From: Nitrospira sp.
GTDB taxonomy: Bacteria; Nitrospirota; Nitrospiria; Nitrospirales; Nitrospiraceae
Assembly (NCBI GenBank): GCA_020216985.1
Contig: JAIWOH010000075.1
Location: forward strand, 1 to 10,000
Direction of reading: 5' to 3'
DNA length: 10,000 nucleotides
In this document: positions 1 to 7,600 of the stretch, piece by piece
Layout: the number at the start of each line of letters is the position of its first letter
How positions within the stretch are numbered: position 1 is the stretch's first letter
Program-made: the position numbers and the translations under genes
Notes under the pieces: model-generated
The model's database searches: none
What the model saw: only the letters and a program-made list of their open reading frames with translations
Told to the model about the DNA's origin: nothing

Positions 1-187
1 TACGATCCTCGCTCTGTTCCGATGGCCTACATACCTCGCATATAGGCGGGATTCACCTTTCGGCCAATCAATTGCTGAATTCATCCACCTCATTCTTCCG
101 AGCAGCTCACCCGCCCAAGCATCACCTGCCCACTCATAAGCGATGCTCGATATCATGGTAAATATTCTTGACGCCTCCTGTCATATC

Positions 188-475
188 TTAATGACCCCTT
201 CCGCCCCGTTCTACGCTCTCGCGCTGAGGCTTCTCCGGTCGTTCTGTACGGATCTGTTCACGATTTTGCTCTCGCGTCTGCGCTTGTTCCTTGATCTGAT
301 CTTGTTCCTTCAACTGATCTTTCATTTTCAGCTTGTCCCTGTCTTGGAGTTGTTGCTGCGTCTTCAGTTGATCGCGATCCCGATCCTGCTCTTGAGCAGT
401 GGCGACCGACACCATACTAACCGGCAACAACATGGCTGCTGCCATAGTGATGGAAAGCATCTTTCTGAATTTCAT
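188..475 (-). CDS. Small exported protein with charged Q/D/R/K-rich repeats
   Basis: A 95-residue protein of unknown family. Residues 1-27 form a signal peptide: basic start MKFRKM, a hydrophobic stretch, and a likely cleavage site after VATA. The mature part is almost entirely Gln, Asp, Arg, Lys and Glu, with loose repeats such as QDRDQLK, QDRDKLK, KDQLKEQ and EQNREQ. It ends in a basic, Gly-rich tail (RGGRGH). It has no Cys, and its only His is the last residue. The mature region should be an extended helix or coiled coil, or disordered. The frame stays open for 20 codons upstream, but the ATG at 475 is chosen because AAGGAGGT lies 5 bases before it and a signal peptide starts exactly there. 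No partner or reaction can be assigned. A periplasmic structural or chaperone-like role is only a guess. No obvious terminator follows it. Confidence 0.7.
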   Translation of the reverse strand: MKFRKMLSITMAAAMLLPVSMVSVATAQEQDRDRDQLKTQQQLQDRDKLKMKDQLKEQDQIKEQAQTREQNREQIRTERPEKPQRESVERGGRGH

Positions 476-1037
476 GGTGCACCTCCTTGCATATGTAACC
501 GGCAGGCGACATTGCCCACAGGTATCGGCAGGCATTCGACAGCCTGGCCGTTCGACTTCTTTTTGTCATTCAGCCCTAACACTGTGCACCGGCACAATCA
601 CCACCCCCCTGCTCCGCCTGTTTAGCATTCTCAGGCTTCTCGATTTTCGGATATTCTGCCGTCAGGGTGAATGATCGTCTCTTGATTCCTGGGTCGTAAT
701 TGGTGCTGATCGGAAACCTCCGGCTTGTCCTGGGCCTGAGTTCATCACGGTCCTGATCCCAGGCTGGGGCCCACGATAGCGATATCAGACCAATGGGGGA
801 CAGCATGACTGTTCAGACCACAATGGAGAACCTCTTGCCGATCTGCATAAGGCGTCCCCCTGAGACTTACGGCTGAAGCAACATCGCTTGCGGCAGCAGG
901 CGTTGAGCTTTTGCTACCTCGCGCTCCCTTTCCAGCTATGGCAGAAGCTCATTGACTATGAGTCACCGCGCATGAAATGGATTCGAGATCGCCGGCTGTT
1001 TCCCCGCCTCAGACATTTCACGTTATCCAGTTTGCCT
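476..1037. other. Gap of about 560 bp without a supported gene
   Basis: This lies between two minus-strand genes. Its left end holds the ribosome binding site of the charged-repeat gene, so that gene's promoter should be here, but no convincing -35/-10 pair was found. A 76-codon minus-strand ORF (576-806) has no Shine-Dalgarno sequence close to its ATG and no recognisable domain. It contains one WDQDRDELR stretch that faintly resembles the QDRDQLK repeats of the downstream gene. It could be a remnant or chance. A short palindrome (TGTGC, 4-base loop, GCACA) lies at about 585-598. Confidence 0.5.
481..488 (-). promoter_or_regulatory. Ribosome binding site that fixes the start of the charged-repeat gene
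   Basis: On the minus strand this reads AAGGAGGT, a near-perfect Shine-Dalgarno sequence, 5 bases before the ATG at 475. It argues against the longer reading from 535. Confidence 0.8.
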
Positions 1038-1505
1038 TTAACGATCGACTGATAATCGGTACATCTCATGACAGGCCGTGCATCGGGCGGTCATATCCGA
1101 GAGGCGCCGTACGATCTCCTGCTCCGTCGCTCCGTCAGCGATCGCGTCCGCCAGCGCATCCATGTCTTTATGGATTGACATGCCCAGTTGTTTGAACGGC
1201 AGCGGCAGTTTGGCCATGATCGTCGGTTCAACGTCGGCCGCCATGCCCATGCCCGCTTCCCTTGCGATCATGGCCAAGGCGCGCCGGTCAATCTCTGGTT
1301 CCCCAAGGCCGCGGAGAATGCCGTCGACTGTTTTCAGAAGGAGTCTCATCTCGGCAAGGATCTGGTCCCGCTCCGCCGGCGCCAGGAGAATCTCCGTCCG
1401 GCCGTCGCTTCCCGATCTCGTCCACCCCTGTATGAAGAGCCAGATGCCGATGGCCAACGTTATCAGCCACAGCAGCATCGCAATGAGACAGATATTTCGT
1501 TTCAT
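1038..1505 (-). CDS. Membrane-anchored cytochrome c'-like monoheme protein
   Basis: A 155-residue protein. Residues about 5-27 are a single hydrophobic segment, either an uncleaved anchor or a signal peptide, followed by a soluble, mainly helical domain. The heme attachment motif CTACH is at residues 142-146, eleven residues from the C-terminus, within RCTACHEMYR. A C-terminal Arg-Cys-x-x-Cys-His motif on a helical domain is typical of the cytochrome c'/c556 four-helix-bundle family. Met53, in the first predicted helix, could be the sixth ligand as in c556-type members, but this is inference. The protein probably carries electrons or senses a ligand on the outer face of the inner membrane. 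The frame is open for 94 codons upstream of the ATG at 1505. That extension overlaps the upstream gene and has no export signal, while the anchor begins at 1505. The CopD-like gene lies 179 bp upstream on the same strand and may be co-transcribed. Confidence 0.75.
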   Translation of the reverse strand: MKRNICLIAMLLWLITLAIGIWLFIQGWTRSGSDGRTEILLAPAERDQILAEMRLLLKTVDGILRGLGEPEIDRRALAMIAREAGMGMAADVEPTIMAKLPLPFKQLGMSIHKDMDALADAIADGATEQEIVRRLSDMTARCTACHEMYRLSVDR

Positions 1506-1684
1506 GGCGTCTCTTGACTCGACCGAAACAACATGCTGTGCACGCAGCGTATTTTTGATGCCCCTTTGGGCAGAAGGAACCCTATCAATGTCACGCCGTG
1601 ATCTCAAGAGGCGACAGAGCGTGGTCTTTTGAAGCACCGAATCGTGCTCAGGGTACATCCCTGAACATGCATCGAACGGGAAGG

Positions 1685-2161
1685 CTATGAACGTGCTAGG
1701 ACGACCGCCGCCACGATGACGATCAGCGACAGCAGCAGGGAACACCGAGGCAGCCAACGGGCCGTGCTCGCCACCAGCTTCTCCCACGCTGTTCGTGAAG
1801 AAGCCGGAATCGACGAGACGCGGCTCACTTGAGGCCCCAAGACCATATCATGAAGCATGGTGACGACCAGAAGCAGCAGCACGAGTCCGATTTTGATCGT
1901 AGCGACAGTCGACCATGAGGCAGGGCTCGTCAACATCATGCCTCGTCTTGCTAAAAGAACAGGGCCGGTCGTCAGCAACAGGGCGATGGCCGTCCACACG
2001 ACGGCGCGAAACCTGAGCGCCGCGGAGCGAAACAGCGCCATAAATTCCGGCGCCGCCTTCCGGCTTTTGACAAGTGGGGCCAGGACCAGGCTCAAAAAGA
2101 TCATGCCGCCGATCCAGGCCACGGCGGCCAAGAGATGGAGCGCGACGAGCGCGTGGTACAT
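1685..2161 (-). CDS. CopD-like four-helix integral membrane protein
   Basis: A 158-residue, strongly hydrophobic protein with four predicted membrane helices: about residues 5-30, 52-71, 84-108 and 137-156. Helix 1 holds ALHLLAAVAWIGGMIF, with His9 and a Trp-x-Gly-Gly turn. Helix 3 holds KIGLVLLLLVVTMLHD, with His104-Asp105 at its end. This His-plus-WxGG layout is characteristic of the CopD (copper resistance D) domain superfamily and related small membrane proteins. Some of these are linked to copper uptake and others may bind heme between helices. The sequence does not settle which applies. The start at 2161 is the first ATG before helix 1. The Shine-Dalgarno sequence is weak. The downstream minus-strand neighbour is the cytochrome c'-like gene. 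The upstream neighbour is divergent, so the space at 2162-2279 should hold promoters for both directions, though none stands out. Confidence 0.7.
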   Translation of the reverse strand: MYHALVALHLLAAVAWIGGMIFLSLVLAPLVKSRKAAPEFMALFRSAALRFRAVVWTAIALLLTTGPVLLARRGMMLTSPASWSTVATIKIGLVLLLLVVTMLHDMVLGPQVSRVSSIPASSRTAWEKLVASTARWLPRCSLLLSLIVIVAAVVLARS

Positions 2162-2279
2162 GGCGCTATCATAGTCGATTTCATCTCTAAATTGTGATCA
2201 TTGCATTCGATGCGTCATCGGCTGCATGGTTGATACCGACCTCCTTGACTCCGGATCCTGCATCCCGGTAGAGACTGAT

Positions 2280-3170
2280 ATGAGCTGCGCATCCTCTTTT
2301 TGGGTCAATGTCATTCTTATCGGCCTTATCGGCGCAGTTGTAGGGCTACCATGGTGGAGCCAGGAAGCATCGGCGATTTCTCTCGGTCTCAAACAGGCCG
2401 AGCACATCGCACACGTTGCCGTGAGCTCTCCGCAAGAAGCCGTACCGGAGGGGTTTTTTCTAATGGGCACCCCCCGTCAGGGGAAATTGTACGGTCTTGA
2501 GGTCCAATACGACGACACGGAGCAGCCCCAGCGACGTATTTGGCTCAGTGCCTTTCTGATCGACCGCTACGAGGTCAGTCTGGGAGAATTTCTGTATTGG
2601 CTCCAACAGGAGCGCCGTCCGCTTCCTGAAGAATTGCGCAAACTCGTCGAACACATGACAACCGTGCATGCCATGCAGCCCGAGACCTTGGCCCGTTGGC
2701 CCGCGCTGTACGTCACGTGGCGCGAAGCTTCAGAGTTTTGTCATGCGCGAGGGAAACGTCTCCCCACGGAGGCCGAGTGGGAGAAGGCGGCCCGTGGGGC
2801 AGCCGGCAATCTGTTTCCCTGGGGAAGCCGGCCTCCCTCTCCCGATCTTGCGAAGTTCGGCCAGTACCATGTCCATGAGATACCCATCGTGGGGTCGGTG
2901 GACGGCGGCAAGGAGGGCCAAAGCCCCTATGGTCTGCACCACATGGCGGGAAACGCAGCTGAATGGGTCGCCGATTGGTTCGGAATTGATTACTACGCCA
3001 CGATGCCGACTCGGAATCCACCAGGCCCTACGACCGGCCGCTATAAAGTGGTCCGGGGGGGATCGTGGAAGAGCTCGCCGGAGTTACTGAGGACCGCCAC
3101 AAGGAGCGGTGCCTTGCCGGATCAACGAGCCGCGACCATCGGGTTTCGGTGCGCCAGATCGCTTGAGTAG
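2280..3170 (+). CDS. Exported SUMF1/FGE-like domain protein lacking the catalytic cysteines
   Basis: A 296-residue protein. Residues 1-32 look like a signal peptide ending in EASA. The rest is one formylglycine-generating-enzyme-like (SUMF1) domain. Its landmarks are GFFLMGT at residues 58-64, RLPTEAEWEKAARG at 160-173, NAAEWVADW at 225-233, VVRGGSW at 257-263 and GFRCAR at 288-293. True formylglycine-generating enzymes carry a copper-binding Cys pair between the GGSW and GFRC motifs. Here that stretch (KSSPELLRTATRSGALPDQRAAT) has no Cys, so sulfatase activation is unlikely. The fold is reused for other roles, for example NirV, which accompanies copper nitrite reductase, and a binding or maturation role is plausible. 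The ATG at 2280 is preferred over that at 2226 because the signal peptide begins there and a weak GGTAGAG lies before it. A PsbP-like gene follows after 101 bp. Confidence 0.85.
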   Translation: MSCASSFWVNVILIGLIGAVVGLPWWSQEASAISLGLKQAEHIAHVAVSSPQEAVPEGFFLMGTPRQGKLYGLEVQYDDTEQPQRRIWLSAFLIDRYEVSLGEFLYWLQQERRPLPEELRKLVEHMTTVHAMQPETLARWPALYVTWREASEFCHARGKRLPTEAEWEKAARGAAGNLFPWGSRPPSPDLAKFGQYHVHEIPIVGSVDGGKEGQSPYGLHHMAGNAAEWVADWFGIDYYATMPTRNPPGPTTGRYKVVRGGSWKSSPELLRTATRSGALPDQRAATIGFRCARSLE

Positions 3171-3260
3171 AGAAACCGTTCTCGATCAGCCAAGATGAGC
3201 GCGCGGTTGAGCGAAGCGCTCGAAAAACGATACGTCTTGATTTTTTGGATAAAGGAAATA

Positions 3261-3266
3261 AAGAGG
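3261..3266 (+). promoter_or_regulatory. Ribosome binding site that fixes the start of the PsbP-like gene
   Basis: AAGAGG lies 5 bases before the ATG at 3272. It supports that ATG over the in-frame TTG at 3245, which would place charged residues ahead of the signal peptide. Confidence 0.6.
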
Positions 3267-3271
3267 ACCCC

Positions 3272-3880
3272 ATGAGATGGCTCTGGCTAGGAACTTCGTT
3301 GGGAATCATACTGTCGACGCTGGGGACTCTTGCTCCTCCATCGGCGTCTTGTCTCGACGCCCCGGCAGGGTGGAAACTTTATACAAATGCCCGCTTCGGC
3401 TTCTCCGTGCGCTATCCCGAAGACTGGCGTCTGGGCAACCCCATGCCGGACGGCGCCGGCGTCATTCTCTACCCGCCTATCGAACACAGCTTGGTGGCGT
3501 TATCGGGGCATTTGAATCTGATGGAAGGCAGGAGTCAGGATGGGCGACAGACGCTTGATGAGTTTTCCGCAGCCCATCGCCGGATTATCACGGACCTGTA
3601 CAAAAAACGATCGATCACGGTGACGTGGGGAAAAGATCGCGACCTAAAGCTGGCTGGGCTGCCCGCCAAGGAATTGACGTTTGACTACGTTGATGAAAAG
3701 CAAGTGCCGATCATCGAACACCACTTCTTCACATTGGGTCGCAATGAAGGTCGTGGAATTCGCATCAAAGTGCCTCGTTCTGAAGAAGCGAGCGTCATGT
3801 CGAAAGTGAGGATCATGTTGGAGAATTATCAACCCGGACGCGACCAGGATGCAATCAGTCCTTTAGTTCTCGCTCCTTGA
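3272..3880 (+). CDS. Exported PsbP-like domain protein
   Basis: A 202-residue protein. Residues 1-26 are a signal peptide (MRWLWLG, hydrophobic core, APPSAS). Cys27 follows SAS, but the -3 position is not Leu or Val, so a lipoprotein is possible without being clearly supported. The mature part begins GWKLYTNARFGFSVRYPEDWRLG (residues 33-55). This has the Phe-x-Val-x-Tyr-Pro-x-x-Trp signature of the PsbP/MOG1-like alpha-beta fold, which in bacteria occurs in many small secreted proteins of unknown role. The C-terminal part continues the same fold (FFTLGRNEGRGIRIKVP near 153-169) and ends in a short unstructured tail. The gene lies 101 bp after the SUMF1-like gene on the same strand and could be its operon partner. 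It converges with the unknown exported gene on the other strand, 86 bp away, with no strong terminator between them. The exact function is unknown. Confidence 0.72.
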   Translation: MRWLWLGTSLGIILSTLGTLAPPSASCLDAPAGWKLYTNARFGFSVRYPEDWRLGNPMPDGAGVILYPPIEHSLVALSGHLNLMEGRSQDGRQTLDEFSAAHRRIITDLYKKRSITVTWGKDRDLKLAGLPAKELTFDYVDEKQVPIIEHHFFTLGRNEGRGIRIKVPRSEEASVMSKVRIMLENYQPGRDQDAISPLVLAP

Positions 3881-3966
3881 GCGTGGTGTTTCGCTTCGGC
3901 TTTCTCCTTCAACCGCTTCAACGTGGGCTTTTCGAGGCTTGGTCCCTACGATCTGGCACGAGTGCG

Positions 3967-4497
3967 TTAGTACGGCCTCAGGTGGCGTCCCTTGATTTCC
4001 AGTGGCACGGATGTCAGGTCCCGGTATAGACGGTGGAACGATTCCGTCGTCAGCGCCGGGTCCTGCAACTTAGCCAGTTCTGAGGCGTCAATCGGATACT
4101 CAACGGTATCGTCGAAATTGGAGGAAGCAATGGTGATGAATCGGGGCGGGAAGAGTCGTTCCGGCAAAAGAATCTCGATGCCACCGTTGTACTTAATGGC
4201 GAGACGAATGGCCTCTCTTGCCTTGTCAGCCGGCACATCGCGACCCAATCCGATGTTTTTCGGCGGGCGCCCCATTTTGGCATATTGGAAATGAACGTTA
4301 GTCAATCCAGCCTGGGCAAACTCCTCTTTAATCTCGATCTCCCGATTTTGGTACTCCTTGGCGAGCACGGCTTCAACGCGACTCACCGGTTGCACCTGCG
4401 CATCTTCACCGAAGACGGAGACATGCCCCAACCCGCCTGCCATCACGGCGAGGATCAGGACTGCGGCTCGGAACGGATTGCGAACACGTATCATCAT
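3967..4497 (-). CDS. Exported protein of unknown family, downstream of the multicopper oxidase
   Basis: A 176-residue protein I do not recognise. Residues 1-30 form a signal peptide (MMIRVRNPFR, hydrophobic core AAVLILAVMAGGLG, probable cleavage near VSVFG/EDAQ). The mature part is mixed alpha-beta. A charged helix at about 40-62 (VEAVLAKEYQNREIEIKEEF) is followed by a central region with GRPPKNIGLGRDVPADKAREA and IKYNGGIEILLPERLFPPRF. The C-terminus reads FHRLYRDLTSVPLEIKGRHLRPY. It has no Cys after the signal and no evident metal motif. Two ATG codons are adjacent. The best Shine-Dalgarno match, GAGAGG, lies about 14 bases before the first, which is rather far. The gene starts 150 bp after the multicopper oxidase stop on the same strand, with a cluster of hairpins between them and no clear promoter of its own, so read-through from the oxidase is likely. 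Confidence 0.6.
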   Translation of the reverse strand: MMIRVRNPFRAAVLILAVMAGGLGHVSVFGEDAQVQPVSRVEAVLAKEYQNREIEIKEEFAQAGLTNVHFQYAKMGRPPKNIGLGRDVPADKAREAIRLAIKYNGGIEILLPERLFPPRFITIASSNFDDTVEYPIDASELAKLQDPALTTESFHRLYRDLTSVPLEIKGRHLRPY

Positions 4498-4546
4498 GTC
4501 GTGTGTTGAATCCTCTCAATTCGAAATGATGGACAAGGCCACGTGC

Positions 4547-4573
4547 AAACTGGGGGGCTGAGCCCCCCAGTTT
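4547..4573. repeat. Perfect 13-bp inverted repeat with G6/C6 core
   Basis: The arm AAACTGGGGGGCT (4547-4559) is perfectly complementary to AGCCCCCCAGTTT (4561-4573), with one base between them. An RNA loop would realistically be 3-5 bases. Allowing a one-base bulge at 4546, GTG/CAC adds three more pairs. No T-run follows on either strand, so it is not a textbook intrinsic terminator. It lies between the oxidase stop and the next minus-strand gene. Confidence 0.8.
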
Positions 4574-4590
4574 CACATTCAGAACCATCA

Positions 4591-4606
4591 GCACGCTGAG
4601 ACGTGC
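4591..4606. repeat. Small inverted repeat between two larger hairpins
   Basis: GCACG (4591-4595) pairs with CGTGC (4602-4606) across a 6-base loop. It is weak alone, but it fills the gap between the two strong hairpins of this spacer. Confidence 0.45.
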
Positions 4607-4608
4607 TT

Positions 4609-4638
4609 GCGGCGTATCGGTAAAAACCGATACGCCGC
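4609..4638 (-). terminator. Strong hairpin directly after the multicopper oxidase stop
   Basis: GCGGCGTATCGGT (4609-4621) and ACCGATACGCCGC (4626-4638) form a perfect 13-bp stem. On the minus strand the loop is TTTT. It begins 9 bases beyond the oxidase stop codon. The transcript has no U-tract after it, so full intrinsic termination is doubtful. Partial termination or protection of the oxidase mRNA 3' end fits equally well. Confidence 0.55.
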
Positions 4639-4647
4639 GAGACGGAT

Positions 4648-7600
4648 CTACTCTTCGCTCATCGACGTCGGAGTAGCCTTTGCTTCTCCGCTCGGCTGTT
4701 CCACCCGTTTGGTCGGTGGAACTTGTGGGTTCAAAGGCAGGATTCTCCGATCATCAACCGGTAAAACCTTGAACAGACCCCACTGGCCTGCATTGGCATA
4801 AGCCGGTCTCTGATTCTTCCAGATGTAATCGCCGACGATCTTGTTCGGACCACCGGCTCCTCCGGTCAAATAAGCATTGATGATCTCTGACCCGCCGAAT
4901 TCCATCGTGCTGACCTGGTCGGCCCCCTTCATGTACGGCTCATGCGGCCATTCGTGACCGTCCACCGTAAAGAGCTGGACCTGTTCGCTGAACGCACCCA
5001 GCACATGGATGACCACCGGGTCTCCCACGTGAGCCTGCAACAAGGGCGTTGATGGAATCTCGCCCGCCTTCACACAACTGAAGACTTCCGACACGTCACA
5101 GCCCTTCTCGACTCTCCAGGCTGCCGGCTCGGACCGATAGTTCACGGCCGTAATTCCCGCTACCTGCTGAATGTACGGCATGAAGCTGACCCCCACGATG
5201 TTGTCCTCGTCTTGGAACATGAGCGAGAAGTCGCGGTAATTTTTCCGCTTCTCGTTCCCGGGTATCGTTCGATCGACAAGCACATCGGCTCGCCAACTGC
5301 TCTTCATGGAGATATCTTCGCCGGTCACGGGATCTCGATACTGAGAGCCTCTCGGTCCGACGATGATGGAGCCGAACAATCCGTTTCGAGGGTTCTCCAC
5401 CACGTTCCCCCAATCTTGAATCAACGCGGCGACTTCGCCGTACTCAGGATGAGCGTAGTAGGTGTACGTTCTCTTTTCTCCTGGACCGATCGTCTGATCG
5501 CCGGGATTGTTGCCGACATTCGCCCCGAATGAGTCCTTCGGATCGAAGGCCATCATATCGACGTGGAAGCCGGCTCGCTCTTTCGCCATCTCGTTCTTGA
5601 GATGGATTTTGACGCAATCTCCGACGTTGACATGGAGCGTCAACGGACTCGGCTTCAACTCGCCGGCCTTGACCTTTCCACGATCGCCTTCGAGCACGTA
5701 CATTTTGCCTTGTTCGTTCCCGAAGACCATCTTTCTCTCGAGATCGACCTCCATCACACCCGGCGCCCCTTCGTGATAGCGGATCTGCTGATCGACCGCC
5801 GACACGTTAAACGACTTGACAGGGGCGTCGGCCGGGCACACCGAGGAGGCTGATTTCTGAATTTCCTCGCGCCCCGGCAACGGTTTCAGATCTTTCTGCA
5901 GTTCATCGTACACGCGGATGATTCCCCAACTTCCCTCCGAGAAGTGGGAGGCTCTCCCGCTGTAGTACAAATAATCGCCGGCCATTTTCTGCGGTCCTCC
6001 TGCGGCCGGAATGGCCGGGTCATATCGCTCTCCTATCACCAGATGGATGGTGCTCCGAGGCATCGCCGTGGTCGCGTACCGCTCCATCGGGAACCAGTGG
6101 CCTGTAACATGCCACGTATGCACCTCATTGGCCGAACCGACCAAGGCTCTCACGAGTATCGGATCTCCCAGATAGGCCCGTAGCAACGGCGTGGCCGGAT
6201 CGCCGTGAATCCCTGAGACGAACAATTTCGACGGATCCGGATCATTAGCCAGTCGCACGCTCAGCGGTTCGACTCGCATGCTGTAGCCGCTGCCGGTCGT
6301 CGCTTCTCCACCGTTCAAAAACCACATAGGAGACTTGTTGATTCGTTCCGGGAATTGATGAGACGGTGGACCGTCCACGGTCACCGCCCCGACCTTGGCT
6401 TGTGGATTATCCGTCGTGATCAGCTCCGCCGTTCTGGCGTTGCTATCCATGATGTGCATCATGACTTCTCGGAAGCTGCCACGAATGTGTGCGGAGACGG
6501 GCTCCAACGTGTGAATATCCGCGATGGGACCGCTCCGAATTTCTTTGCCCGTGACCGGATCATGATACGTCGAGCGCGGCGGCTCTGTGATCAAGGCCGA
6601 GAAGAGTCCGTGACCCCACGTATCCGTCCCGAACACATGATCGTGCCAGTACACCGTTCCGAGATCCGCATCGATGTACCACCGCTCTCGGATAAACTCG
6701 ACGCTGACGATGTCGTTTTTCTTATGACCGTGCTTCAAAGGACGATCAAACGTCACGGTCTTCCCATTGATGCTTTTGATTCGTGCGACTTCGAAATATT
6801 TGGGATCATCCATCCCAACGCCGAGTTCGATGTTAACGTGGAACTTCGACGGGTCCGCCACCGTAATGCTTGACGCCCCAGCCTTGACGTCCGCCGTCAA
6901 CACGGTGTTGGCCGGCAGGGGCATGCCCTTTTCCGGCTCAGGATCTTTCAACATCGTAAATGCGCGCAGCGACATGTCATAAGAGAATCCGATCGTCGGA
7001 CCGTCTGACGCGCTGGTGTCGAACTGGAAGAAATGCGGATGGAGATTGATTTTGTTCGCCCATCCTGTTCGCGCGTCGTCCGGAATTTCGTTCTTGAAAA
7101 TGACATCGACACAGTCATACACGTTGGCTCGGATAACCAACGGCACCTGCCTCTCCGACGTCTTTCTGACCTCCTCCTCCTCCTCATGGAGCACATAGAT
7201 CATGCCGATCGGATCCACGATGGCCGGTGTTTTGGCCGTCGCCTTCTTCAAGGTAATCGGCAACGTAATCGAATGGATCGTGAAATACTTCCTCGGAGCA
7301 TTCTCCGGGCAGAGACTCCACGGCCCTTGCTCTCCGGGTCTGGCCGGTTCCGTGCTCTTGGTTCCGTCTTCCCGCACATGGAACGGCTCAAGCCACGGAG
7401 CTCCGCCGTGATTCGGAGCAAAGGGCGGCCGTTTCCCCAGATGCGGGCGAAGCCATGGGAACGCCAGCTTCCCCGTCTGCGGGTCAAACAGAATGGGTGG
7501 CCGCTTCAAAGGAGCCGGCGAGACATAGTTGGCCCACTGATGCGGCGTCTCCGGCTCATTCAACGCCAGGTTGCCTTCCCACTTCCAATTGACGACCGTG

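Noticed and set aside
1..156. Minus-strand frame open from an ATG at 156 to the left edge (52 codons)
   Set aside because: An AGGAGG lies about 17 bases upstream, too far for normal use, and the peptide shows no recognisable feature. Sequence beyond the edge would be needed.
143..625. A 160-codon plus-strand ORF
   Set aside because: It is antisense to the charged-repeat gene. Its Leu-rich look (LLLRLQ, LILFLQL) is the complement of Gln/Lys/Asp codons, and there is no ribosome binding site.
576..806. A 76-codon minus-strand ORF
   Set aside because: It has no nearby Shine-Dalgarno sequence, no domain and no signal peptide. The single QDRDEL match to the next gene is too short to call it a duplicate.
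1506..1787. N-terminal extension of the cytochrome c'-like protein
   Set aside because: It overlaps the CopD-like gene, is not hydrophobic, and would bury the membrane anchor that begins at the ATG at 1505.
2226..2279. Upstream in-frame start of the SUMF1-like protein
   Set aside because: It has no ribosome binding site and adds a polar stretch ahead of a signal peptide.
2162..2279. FNR- or CRP-like site (TTGTGATCATTGCAT) between the divergent genes
   Set aside because: Only half-site similarity, with no convincing symmetry and no matching promoter elements.
3209..3221. GAGCG-AAG-CGCTC hairpin followed later by T6, as a terminator after the SUMF1-like gene
   Set aside because: The stem is only 5 bp and the T-run begins 20 bases after it, so read-through into the PsbP-like gene is as likely.
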